Source: a virus. Taken from it: a stretch of DNA of 64,000 bases. The position numbers and the translations under genes were made by a program. Under the pieces are notes generated by a model. That model was not told the DNA's origin and did no database searches. It worked only from the letters and a program-made list of their open reading frames with translations. The stretch covers positions 1 to 64,000 of IMG/VR virus record IMGVR_UViG_3300025913_000034. One strand, given 5' to 3'. This document shows, piece after piece, positions 57,608-64,000 of this stretch. Position 1 is the first letter of the stretch. Each line of letters opens with the position of its first letter.

Positions 57608-58054
57608 TTAGAGCGCGACGCGCTGCGCGTCGCCGATGATGCGGTCGTGGTCGAAAGCGAGGGATCCCGCGGTGGACATGAGCTCGGCGACAGGAACCCA
57701 CTCGGCCTCGGTCGCGTCGTCGCCGGCGGTCGGTGTCGGCGTGTCCGGAAGGCAGGCGGTGTAGGCGAAGCCGACGTAGCGTCCGCGGGGGTCCCGGTCG
57801 GGGTCGGCGTAGACGCCGACGAACTGCAGCTCCTCGGTGATGCTCAGGCCGGTTTCCTCGGCGAGCTCGCGGCGGCCCGCGGCCAGGGTCTCCTCGCCGA
57901 CGTCGACGTGTCCGCCGGGCAGCGCCCAGCAGCCTTCGTAGGGGTCCCAGCCGCGACGGATGACGAGGACGTGCAGGTCCCCGTCCCGCTGGCCGAACAA
58001 CACGACGTCGACGACCAGGCGGGCGGTCTCGGGGGTGGTGTCGGTGCTGGTCAT
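57608..58054 (-). CDS. Nudix hydrolase
   Basis: Encodes 148 residues. GGHVDVGEETLAAGRRELAEETGL at about 47-70 is a complete Nudix box (G-x5-E-x7-REL-x-EE-x-G-L), giving the Mg-binding glutamates. The family cleaves nucleoside diphosphates linked to other groups. WALPGGH and the family length match ADP-ribose/8-oxo-dGTP-type members, but the substrate is open. May clean or decap nucleotides during infection. Confidence 0.9.
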   Translation of the reverse strand: MTSTDTTPETARLVVDVVLFGQRDGDLHVLVIRRGWDPYEGCWALPGGHVDVGEETLAAGRRELAEETGLSITEELQFVGVYADPDRDPRGRYVGFAYTACLPDTPTPTAGDDATEAEWVPVAELMSTAGSLAFDHDRIIGDAQRVAL

Positions 58055-58182
58055 GGCTCTCCTTCTGGTGCTGCCGGGTGTGCCGGATCGTCCGGTTATC
58101 TTGTCAGCATTCTGCTTGAAAGTTCAGCGTAGACCTCGCCGAAAAACTTGTCCACAGGATGCGTATCCGCCAGAATCGGCCC

Positions 58183-58431
58183 ATGGCCGGCTACCTCAGC
58201 ACCTCCGACGTTGCGACGCTGCTCGGGGTTCAGTCGTCCACCGTGCGGTTCCTGCGCGCCGAATCCAGGCCGGGCCATCGGTACGCCGCCGACCCCTTCC
58301 CGGAGCCGGACCTCGTCATCGCCCGCTCGCCCGCGTGGTCTGAGGACCGCGCGGGCGAGATCTTGGCGTGGAACGAACGACGCCCCGGGCAAGGCGCAGG
58401 GGGCGGACGGCCGCGCAAAAACGACCCCTAA
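58183..58431 (+). CDS. AlpA/excisionase-like DNA-binding protein
   Basis: Encodes 82 residues from the ATG at 58183; an ATG at 58159 is also in frame. LSTSDVATLLGVQSSTVRFLRAESRPGHRY is a helix-turn-helix; the PFPEPD...SPAWSEDRAGEILAW part matches the product of the gene at 21979. A TTGTCC...CAGAAT pair just upstream may be a promoter for a leaderless message. Candidate regulator or directionality factor. Confidence 0.65.
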   Translation: MAGYLSTSDVATLLGVQSSTVRFLRAESRPGHRYAADPFPEPDLVIARSPAWSEDRAGEILAWNERRPGQGAGGGRPRKNDP

Positions 58432-58439
58432 CGCACCGA

Positions 58440-58462
58440 CGCCCGGACCGGATGGCCGGGCG
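58440..58462. terminator. short terminator between convergent genes
   Basis: CGCCCGG and CCGGGCG form a seven-base stem around a nine-base loop, between the plus-strand HTH gene and the minus-strand gene ending at 58471. Confidence 0.5.
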
Positions 58463-58470
58463 CCGGGTCC

Positions 58471-58773
58471 TCAGGCATCGATCCGGCGAGGTCTCGCGGC
58501 GGTCGAATCCATGTCCTGCTCGTCGGTGCCGGGCGCATAGGGCCCGCGGAACGGTGTTCCGTCGACAGCGTCGCCGTAGAACCGCAGTGGTCCGAGGTCG
58601 TGAATGCGTGTGCCGGCCCGCAGCTGCTCGGCGACCACCTCCAGGTGCCGCCCGTTCAGGCCGCGGGGCATGGGCCGTCGGCCGTCGGCGTACTCGTCGG
58701 CGACCGCGGCGAGCTCGTCAAGGCTGCCGGCATACACGGTGAGGTCGCCGACGCGGTTGGTGCGGACGGTCAT
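58471..58773 (-). CDS. hypothetical protein
   Basis: Encodes 100 residues from the ATG overlapping the upstream stop. A small alpha/beta domain (TVYAGSLDELAAVADEYADGRRPMPRGLNGRHLEVVAEQL) and an acidic tail. No family recognised. Confidence 0.55.
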   Translation of the reverse strand: MTVRTNRVGDLTVYAGSLDELAAVADEYADGRRPMPRGLNGRHLEVVAEQLRAGTRIHDLGPLRFYGDAVDGTPFRGPYAPGTDEQDMDSTAARPRRIDA

Positions 58774-59027
58774 GAGGCGGTTTCGGCCGCGGCCTGTCGG
58801 GTGCGGTGCGGCTGCCATGCGCCGTCAGAGCCCTGACGCAGGTCGATGCTGATGAGCGTCAGGCCCCGGTGTGTGGCCTCCCACGTTTCCTGGGCGACAC
58901 GGTCGGCGAGTCCCCAGGACGGCTTGGTCTCGTAGGTGTGTTTGGGGTGGACCATTTCGGGGTCCGCGATTTCCCAGGTGTATCGCAGGGTCCATCCGCG
59001 GGCGGGTTCGGTAGCTGGAGGTGTCAT
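58770..59027 (-). CDS. hypothetical protein
   Basis: Encodes 85 residues from the ATG at 59027, eight bases after a TACCGT hexamer on the minus strand, so leaderless expression is likely. Beta-rich with Trp (GWTLRYTWEIADPEM). Divergent from the XRE regulator gene at 59112, which may repress it. Confidence 0.6.
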   Translation of the reverse strand: MTPPATEPARGWTLRYTWEIADPEMVHPKHTYETKPSWGLADRVAQETWEATHRGLTLISIDLRQGSDGAWQPHRTRQAAAETAS

Positions 59028-59111
59028 AGTGGTGACGGTAGGAGTTCGAGGCCTGCGCTGCGACGACGAAAAAGGCGTCATTCCGGCGTCATTTCTGGGT
59101 ATCGTCAGGCT

Positions 59112-59843
59112 ATGGCACCCAACACCACACTCAAGGCCGTCCGGATGGGCCTGCGCCTAAGCCAGGACGGCTTCGCCAAGGCGATACAAGAGGCCGGCGA
59201 GCGCATCGGCGCCCGGAACCAGTGCTCAAAGCGGTTGGTACAGCGGTGGGAGGCCGGCGAGGTTTCGCATCCGCACCCCGAGCACGCGCGCGCCCTGGAG
59301 GCAGTGACAGGCCTTCCCGCTGCCAGCCTCGGCTTCGCATGGCCGGTGCCCGACGCACCAATACCGGAGGCAATCCCCGCAGACTCGGCAGGGGCGCTGT
59401 CGGGGATCTGGTTGTCGCGGTACGAGTACCACTCGACATCGCGGGATGCCGACTTCCTCGGCTGGCACTACATTGCGCTGGTCCACACCGGCGACCGCCT
59501 GCAGGGCCGGTCTCTGCCGGGCTCCAGCAGCAGCGTCTTGCACCTGGACTTCACGGTTACCGGGCAGGTCGCCACCGGCACATGGACGGAACACACGCAT
59601 CCGACCAGCTACTACTCGGGCGCGGTCTATCACGGCGCGATTCAGCTGCTCGCGGATCCGACGGGCCGGCGTCTGGCCGGGCAGTGGGTGGGCTTCGGCC
59701 GGGTCGGCCAGGTGAACACCGGCCGGTGGGAGCTGACGCTGCGGGACAAGTCGCTGGGGAAGGGCGCGCTGGCGCGATGGGATCGGCGGCCGGAGGAGGC
59801 GGGGGGTGCGGCTGCGGACGAAACGCGGGACGCGGCGCGGTGA
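59112..59843 (+). CDS. XRE-type regulator with a large C-terminal sensor-like domain
   Basis: Encodes 243 residues. The N-terminal helix-turn-helix (LRLSQDGFAKAIQEAG...RWEAGEVSHP) resembles XRE proteins of Streptomyces. The C-terminal 150 residues (GIWLSRYEYHSTSRDADFLGWHYIALVH...GTWTEHTHPTSYYSGAVYHGAIQLL) form a beta-rich domain seen in many actinomycete XRE proteins, perhaps ligand-binding. Probably a regulator of the neighbouring genes; no SOS-type cleavage site is evident. Confidence 0.75.
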   Translation: MAPNTTLKAVRMGLRLSQDGFAKAIQEAGERIGARNQCSKRLVQRWEAGEVSHPHPEHARALEAVTGLPAASLGFAWPVPDAPIPEAIPADSAGALSGIWLSRYEYHSTSRDADFLGWHYIALVHTGDRLQGRSLPGSSSSVLHLDFTVTGQVATGTWTEHTHPTSYYSGAVYHGAIQLLADPTGRRLAGQWVGFGRVGQVNTGRWELTLRDKSLGKGALARWDRRPEEAGGAAADETRDAAR

Positions 59844-60103
59844 CCTACGGCCCTTCGCAAGCGGGGCGCGCTGCGCTTGGGAGATTTCCGGGAGATGATC
59901 TTGTGGAAGTTATGTATACCCAAGTATCCACATGTATCTATGTGTCTCGCTAAGTGCCATGTCATTCGGGGCGTCCATAGCCAGTTAGGCGCTGACCAGG
60001 GGCGCCCCGCACTATTTTGCCATGTGGGCCGTAGGAAGCAGCAGACCGTAACCCGCATTCAGCACTCGGGAAGAGATGCATCTAGACCGTACGGGTCTGA
60101 ATA
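59844..60103. other. candidate phage attachment region beside int
   Basis: A 260-base less GC-rich gap directly after the integrase stop. It contains a dyad CACAT...ATGTG (59929-59944), a dyad AGACC-5-GGTCT around 60084-60099, and a 25-base imperfect repeat (59879-59903) whose partner lies at 60139-60163. Attachment sites of tyrosine integrases usually lie at this end of int. The core cannot be fixed without the host junctions. Confidence 0.45.
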
Positions 60104-61351
60104 TCAAGCGCTGTGCACGAGGCGCAGGCCGCCCTTTTGGGAGACAAACGGGAGACGATCTTGCCGGGCAGCCACTGCGACAAGGTCTGGGCGCTCCCGG
60201 CACAGCCGGTCCCACCGCGCCTGAAGCGCGGCCACGATCTCCTGCTCCATGGCCTCGCTCGTGTGCGAGTAGACACCCTCGACGCCCTGGAGCTGATGCC
60301 CCATACGCTCCTCGGCGGCGATGCGCGGTGCTCCGTCCTCGTCGATCCACACCTTGTGGCTGTGACGCAGGCCGTGCATGGTGAGGCCCTTCGCACCCTC
60401 AACGGCCGGCACCGCGGGCTTGCGGACTTTGCTGCCGTTGTACGTGGCCTCACGACCGTTCACGGCCTCGGAGAATGCCAGCTGACCGAAGCCCGACCGG
60501 CGCGGGTGGGCGCCCTTTGCTCCGAGGAAGAGGTGCACCTGATCCACCGGCAGCGTGTCGAGAAAGTCGCGCAGGATAGTCACCAAGAACGGGGGGATCG
60601 GCAGTGTGCGGCGGCTGCCGTACTTCGGCTCCTTCTCCTCGAAGCTCCCGTCGTCGTGCTCGACCAGCTGCCACTCGACGCGGACCGCGCCCCGCTCCAG
60701 CCAGACGAACTCGCGCTTGAGTCCGACCAGCTCACCCCAGCGCATGCCCGTGAAGGCGGCCAGGACGGCCAGGACGAACGCCCACTCCCCGCGCAGGACG
60801 CGCAGGTTGTTCGCCACGCGCAGCACGTCCGCTTCGTAGACCCAGACCTTCTCGGTGTGCGTTCGACGCTTGTAGCGACCGCGGCGCTTGCGCCTCTGCG
60901 CGGGGTTGAAGTCGATGAGCCCCTCGTAGACGGCGTCTTCGAGCATCGTGACGAGCAGTCCACGGGTGACGGACAGGGTGTTGGGCTTCATGCCGCCCTC
61001 GGCAAGCGCGGTCGCCCAGGCTTCGACCTTCAACGGCTTAATGTCCGCCAGCGGGCGGTCGCCCCAGGCCGGCACCAGGTGGATGCGCAGACGGGTGCGG
61101 TAGCGCTCCATGGTCAGGCTGGAGACGTCTTGGGCGTCGATCCAGCGCTCGGCCCAGTCCTTGAACAAGATCTTGCCGCGCTCTGGGTCTTTCCAGATGC
61201 CGCGCCGGATATCGGCTTCCTGCTCGCGGCCGTAGTTGACGGCGGCGTCTCGGGTGGCGAATCCGGGCTCTGAGTCCCAGCTGCCGTCGGGGAGTTGGAA
61301 GCGGGCCCGCCACGGATAGGGGCCCTTGCCGCGTTTCTCTGCGTAGGCCAT
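60104..61351 (-). CDS. int: tyrosine integrase
   Basis: Encodes 415 residues. An N-terminal arm-binding domain (1-65), a SAM-like core-binding domain (about 65-150), and a catalytic domain with Arg204 (TGMRWGEL), His326-x-x-Arg329 (HGLRHSH), His352 and nucleophile Tyr361 (GVYSHTS), the complete tyrosine-recombinase set. It catalyses integration at attP/attB. Reads toward the candidate attachment region. Confidence 0.94.
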   Translation of the reverse strand: MAYAEKRGKGPYPWRARFQLPDGSWDSEPGFATRDAAVNYGREQEADIRRGIWKDPERGKILFKDWAERWIDAQDVSSLTMERYRTRLRIHLVPAWGDRPLADIKPLKVEAWATALAEGGMKPNTLSVTRGLLVTMLEDAVYEGLIDFNPAQRRKRRGRYKRRTHTEKVWVYEADVLRVANNLRVLRGEWAFVLAVLAAFTGMRWGELVGLKREFVWLERGAVRVEWQLVEHDDGSFEEKEPKYGSRRTLPIPPFLVTILRDFLDTLPVDQVHLFLGAKGAHPRRSGFGQLAFSEAVNGREATYNGSKVRKPAVPAVEGAKGLTMHGLRHSHKVWIDEDGAPRIAAEERMGHQLQGVEGVYSHTSEAMEQEIVAALQARWDRLCRERPDLVAVAARQDRLPFVSQKGGLRLVHSA

Positions 61352-61446
61352 CGTCGATGCCTCCTGGGTGTAAGTCGGCTGAACTGCGCCGGGAGAGGGT
61401 AAACGCAGTCCATGCCGGCTCTACACGGTACGGCTCGGGATGTCGG

Positions 61447-61815
61447 TCAGGTACCTGTTCGTCCGCGCCGGACGGGGAAGTTGGTGACGACGCCGAGCGA
61501 GGGGTGGCTTTCGTTCAGGGCGTCGGCGCGGCCGGCTTGGTAGCCGAGTTCGAACAGTCGGTCGCCGAGCTTTTGGGGCTCGATGACGATGTACTGGACC
61601 AGCCAGACGACCAGGGTCGTACAGGCTGCCGAGACGAGTAGGAGGGTGATGTTCTGCATTGCCCGGCTGGCGGCGTTGCTGTGGTCACCGGTAAAGGCGC
61701 AGGTGATGATCCAGGCGCCTGCTAATCCCCAGAGGGTGGCTACCACCCCCCCGTGGAGCCTTCTACAACGTTGGAGACTCGGGACGTTCGTTCGGTTTGA
61801 GGTTCCTTCGGACAT
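61447..61815 (-). CDS. two-span membrane protein next to int
   Basis: Encodes 122 residues from the ATG at 61815 (GAGGGGAA upstream). Two spans (GVVATLWGLAGAWIITCAF and NITLLLVSAACTTLVVWLVQYIVI) and a soluble tail. Between int and repressor, lysogeny genes often expressed in the prophage lie here; superinfection exclusion is a reasonable guess. Confidence 0.65.
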   Translation of the reverse strand: MSEGTSNRTNVPSLQRCRRLHGGVVATLWGLAGAWIITCAFTGDHSNAASRAMQNITLLLVSAACTTLVVWLVQYIVIEPQKLGDRLFELGYQAGRADALNESHPSLGVVTNFPVRRGRTGT

Positions 61816-61907
61816 TTCCCCTCGCTCACCCGTTGACCACTGAGTAGCTGATCGGGCCACCGAGTCAACTCCCGGAGTAAAGGGAGAGTCAAGAGTAAAG
61901 GTACTGA

Positions 61908-62402
61908 TCAGGCCTGCTTCCGGCGGCGAGGTTCCTCAGGGTTCTTCCTTCTCTCTCGCAATGCCTGGAGGGTATGGATCAATGCCTCCTTGTCGGCATC
62001 GCTGAGAATATTGTCAGCCAAGATTCGCTCCTCCGGCGTGGGGGGCGCCTGCGGAGGCTCCGGCTCACCGTCCAGGCCCACCTCTCCGGGGAGAACCAGC
62101 CCGGAAGCGACAAAGAGGTCGCGAGGCGGCAAGCCCAGGGCGGGCGCCACCTTCCGCAGGTTTTCCAGGCTCGGGTCGCCGTCCTCCTGGATCCAGCGCC
62201 GTAAAAGGCTGTCGTGGACACTGCTCATCCGGGCGAGGGTCGGAACGTCCAGGTCTCCGTTGGATCGCACATAGTTGGCGACCCGCATCGCTTCCTTGAA
62301 GTACGCGGCGAACTGCTGCCGGCGTCTCCGATCCTCATCCGTAAGGGCCACGCGGACACTGTATCGCCCATGCATGTCTGCGTGAAAGTGAACCTCAGAC
62401 AT
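61908..62402 (-). CDS. probable immunity repressor (HTH)
   Basis: Encodes up to 164 residues; starts at 62402 or 62375 are both possible. Residues 30-80 (MRVANYVRSNGDLDVPTLARMSSVHDSLLRRWIQEDGDPSLENLRKVAPALGL) are an XRE-like helix-turn-helix; the acidic Pro-rich middle and short helical C-terminus may dimerise. Divergent from the early operon across four palindromic sites, the layout of a phage repressor. No LexA-like cleavage motif. Confidence 0.75.
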   Translation of the reverse strand: MSEVHFHADMHGRYSVRVALTDEDRRRRQQFAAYFKEAMRVANYVRSNGDLDVPTLARMSSVHDSLLRRWIQEDGDPSLENLRKVAPALGLPPRDLFVASGLVLPGEVGLDGEPEPPQAPPTPEERILADNILSDADKEALIHTLQALRERRKNPEEPRRRKQA

Positions 62403-62602
62403 TAAGACGCAGGTCAAACGTGCAGGCGCCTGAGGCTTCTGGGACATGCATGTCCTGCCGTGACCTGTGTGTTTACGACAGCGCCACCAGCGCGCAACCA
62501 CGCCCTATGGCACGCATGCACACAGGGCGCCTCTTTCTCATGCGTGCATTCAAGTACACGCAAGTGTTGCGCACGCATGCGTGCTCGCAGTAGTGTCCCG
62601 CC
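62403..62602. promoter_or_regulatory. immunity/early control region with GCATGC-centred operators
   Basis: Four related sites: palindromes GGACATGCATGTCC (62442-62455) and GCACGCATGCGTGC (62571-62584), and imperfect copies at 62509-62523 and 62538-62551. The last palindrome lies between TTGCGC (62567-62572) and TAGTGT (62591-62596), a -35/-10 pair with 18-base spacing that would start transcription at the ATG at 62603. Binding there would block the early promoter. Confidence 0.7.
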
Positions 62603-62896
62603 ATGACGACAGACGCGGAGCCCCTCCGACGCGAACCTCGGACCATCGAGCTCATCGGCGACAAGTTCGAGGTACTCGCGCAGGACTTCGGCTGGATGAC
62701 CAACGGCAAGTACGACTACGAGCGCATAGCCCACGAGCTGGCCCTTTCCGAGAAGCAGGCGCGCCGGGTGCTGACCGCACAGGCACGCCCGAGCACCACC
62801 TTCATCGGAGGGCTGATCACGGCCACCCACGATCTCGTCGGCTTCCGGCGCGTGTTCCGAGTCGTCAACCTCAGCGACCCCATCGGAAAGGTCTAG
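62603..62896 (+). CDS. Cro-like regulator, first gene of the early operon
   Basis: Encodes 97 residues, probably leaderless because the -10 hexamer ends six bases before the ATG. DYERIAHELALSEKQARRVLTAQARPS is a helix-turn-helix. Divergent from the repressor and under the operator cluster, the place of cro. No strong family match beyond that. Confidence 0.65.
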   Translation: MTTDAEPLRREPRTIELIGDKFEVLAQDFGWMTNGKYDYERIAHELALSEKQARRVLTAQARPSTTFIGGLITATHDLVGFRRVFRVVNLSDPIGKV

Positions 62897-62901
62897 GAGC
62901 G

Positions 62902-63141
62902 ATGACCACCAGCACCGTCAAGGTCTACACGGCCGAACAGGTGGCGGAGATCCTGCGCTGCAACAAGGTGACCGTCTACCGCTGGGCCCGCAAGGGCCTG
63001 ATCGGGGACGGCCCCCTCGCGGGGCAGCGGATCTACCGCTTTACGCAGAAGCACATCGACGACTTCCTCAGCGGCGCTACCCGGACCGCTGCGGCCGAGG
63101 TCGAGAAGCCCACGCGCAACCCCAAGTACGCCGGAAAGTAG
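62902..63141 (+). CDS. excisionase (Xis)-like MerR-type DNA-binding protein
   Basis: Encodes 79 residues, with AGGAGC before the ATG. KVYTAEQVAEILRCNKVTVYRWARKGLI...GQRIYRFTQKHIDDFL is the 'helix-turn-helix 17' excisionase domain. Such small proteins bend attachment-site DNA and drive excision. Position in the early operon near int supports Xis. Confidence 0.82.
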   Translation: MTTSTVKVYTAEQVAEILRCNKVTVYRWARKGLIGDGPLAGQRIYRFTQKHIDDFLSGATRTAAAEVEKPTRNPKYAGK

Positions 63142-63142
63142 C

Positions 63143-63173
63143 GAGCCCGCGTCCGCGCTAACGGACCGGGCTC
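63143..63173 (+). terminator. hairpin after the Xis-like gene
   Basis: GAGCCCG (63143-63149) pairs with CGGGCTC (63167-63173), with an inner TCCG/CGGA helix, two bases after the stop. Terminator or attenuator within the early operon. Confidence 0.6.
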
Positions 63174-63225
63174 AGGACCAGCAAGACCGATTCGAACCGC
63201 TAAGCACGAAAGGAACTGGTCACCC

Positions 63226-63633
63226 ATGAGGGTACCGCTCAAGCCCCGCCCGCACGAACAGGGCATCCACCGCACCGACAGCTCGGCCCGCCGCACCGCG
63301 GCGCCGTGGCCCGGACGCGAGGCCGACCGCGAGATCAGCTTCGAGGACATCAAGGCGCTGCCCGACCCGGACTGGATCGGCCGCAGCCCCGAGGGCGCCT
63401 ACGCGCTCGACGCCGAGCTGCTGGAGCCGCTGCCGCTGGCCGACTGGGCGATGTGGCTCGACGCCGAGTGGTTCGGCGTGAGCAAGTCCTGGTCGCAGCT
63501 GGCGGTCCGCACCACCGCCGAGCTGACCGGCCTGGAGCGCGACTGGGGCGTGGCGGCGTGCATGCTGACCGCGCCGCTCATCGACGAGTGCGAGGCGTTC
63601 GAGGCCGAGCTGAAGGCGCAGGTGGCGTCGTGA
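63226..63633 (+). CDS. hypothetical early protein
   Basis: Encodes 135 residues, with GAAAGGAA before the ATG. An N-terminal basic stretch and an acidic, Trp-rich middle (PLPLADWAMWLDAEWFGVSKSW), then a helical end. No recognised family. Coupled to the next gene. Confidence 0.6.
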   Translation: MRVPLKPRPHEQGIHRTDSSARRTAAPWPGREADREISFEDIKALPDPDWIGRSPEGAYALDAELLEPLPLADWAMWLDAEWFGVSKSWSQLAVRTTAELTGLERDWGVAACMLTAPLIDECEAFEAELKAQVAS

Positions 63634-64000
63634 AGGGCCCCGAGGACATCCGGACCAAAGCCATCGCCCTGCTCGTGGAGAAGATCCACGAGATCGAGGC
63701 CGAGTCCGACCGGCAGACCAAGCAGCACACCGCCGCCATGGCCAGCCCGGCCGCGCTGATGGCCTTCCAGACCTACAGCGACCACCGCGAGGCCGCGGCG
63801 CTGAACCACCAGCTGGCGTACCGCTGTGAGCAGCTATGCGAGGAGATCACCGGCGCGCTGCTGTTCGACGAGCTCGACGCGCAGGACGAGACCGCCGAAC
63901 AGGCCGCACTCGACGCTGGCCAGCACCAGGGCGACAAGATGCGCACCTCCAACGTCCTGCGCGCGCTGGCCGATCAGCTCGACGCTCTTGGCGACCTCCT
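63630..64000 (+). CDS. hypothetical helical protein (partial, runs off the window)
   Basis: Starts at a GTG overlapping the previous stop and stays open to the last base of the window (about 123 residues). Strongly charged and helical (IALLVEKIHEIEAESDRQTKQHTAAMA), as in many phage early proteins. Function unknown; the end is missing. Confidence 0.6.
   Translation, partial: MKGPEDIRTKAIALLVEKIHEIEAESDRQTKQHTAAMASPAALMAFQTYSDHREAAALNHQLAYRCEQLCEEITGALLFDELDAQDETAEQAALDAGQHQGDKMRTSNVLRALADQLDALGDL

Noticed and set aside
59879-60163. The repeated GGGAGA segments as direct-repeat attL/attR copies
   Set aside because: They differ at several positions, lie only 260 bases apart and one is inside int, so they do not bound an inserted element; arm-type sites are a better reading.
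1-64000. CRISPR arrays, insertion sequences, rRNA genes
   Set aside because: No regularly spaced identical repeats, no transposase motifs and no rRNA segments were seen in either strand.

Overview
The window is one continuous stretch of a temperate siphophage (free phage genome or prophage) of a high-GC actinomycete. Signs of this are the GC-rich sequence, many GTG starts, several apparently leaderless genes, a WhiB-family protein, DUF2637 and DUF6221-type proteins, and tRNA genes without an encoded CCA. A Streptomyces- or Catenulispora-like host is an inference. Both ends run into coding sequence, so the element continues beyond the window.

Layout. (1) 1-11.2 kb, plus strand: about 28 small early or accessory genes in chains of ATGA/GTGA overlaps. 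They include a DNA methyltransferase, winged-helix and zinc-ribbon proteins and small membrane proteins. (2) 11.2-13.5 kb: a Ro60/TROVE protein gene (rsr) preceded by a tandem array of five Y-RNA-like elements. Three of these carry a tRNA-like module of the YrlA type. (3) 13.5-22.3 kb: two minus-strand genes, then small plus-strand genes (HTH proteins, WhiB, DUF6221, tail-decoration-like and lectin-like proteins). At 19.9-20.3 kb there is a second structured-RNA locus with two unusual tRNA genes and one more Y-RNA candidate. (4) 22.3-27.2 kb: a cassette with glycosyltransferases, a methyltransferase and a nucleotide-sugar epimerase. (5) 27.3-47.8 kb, minus strand: the virion operon. In transcription order it runs terS, terL, portal, MuF-like head protein, scaffold, major capsid, head-tail connectors, major tail protein, tail chaperones with a -1 frameshift site, tape measure, distal and minor tail proteins, receptor-binding candidate and a secreted SGNH hydrolase. 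(6) 48.0-51.0 kb, plus strand: GH25 endolysin, holin-like membrane proteins and a membrane-anchored collagen-like protein. (7) 51-58 kb, minus strand: a lipoprotein, an FtsK/Tra-like ATPase with a DUF2637 membrane protein (a module typical of actinomycete integrative plasmids) and a Nudix hydrolase. (8) 58-64 kb: HTH regulators, tyrosine integrase, repressor-like gene and a divergent early operon with palindromic operators, a Cro-like gene, an Xis-like gene and early genes leaving the window.

The most interesting system is the Ro60/Y-RNA cluster. Five tandem RNAs share the two strands of a Ro60-binding helix (a GGTGCG-type 5' strand and a TGACC/GATC-type 3' strand). Two of them are minimal. 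Three present a circularly permuted tRNA-like fold in which the acceptor helix is closed by a tetraloop, so there is no free CCA end. The ribosome binding site of the Ro60 gene lies inside a 12-bp hairpin. Ro60 proteins and YrlA tRNA mimics are known in bacteria. A five-member array in a phage, with members resembling different tRNAs, plus a second RNA locus, is to my knowledge not a standard description.
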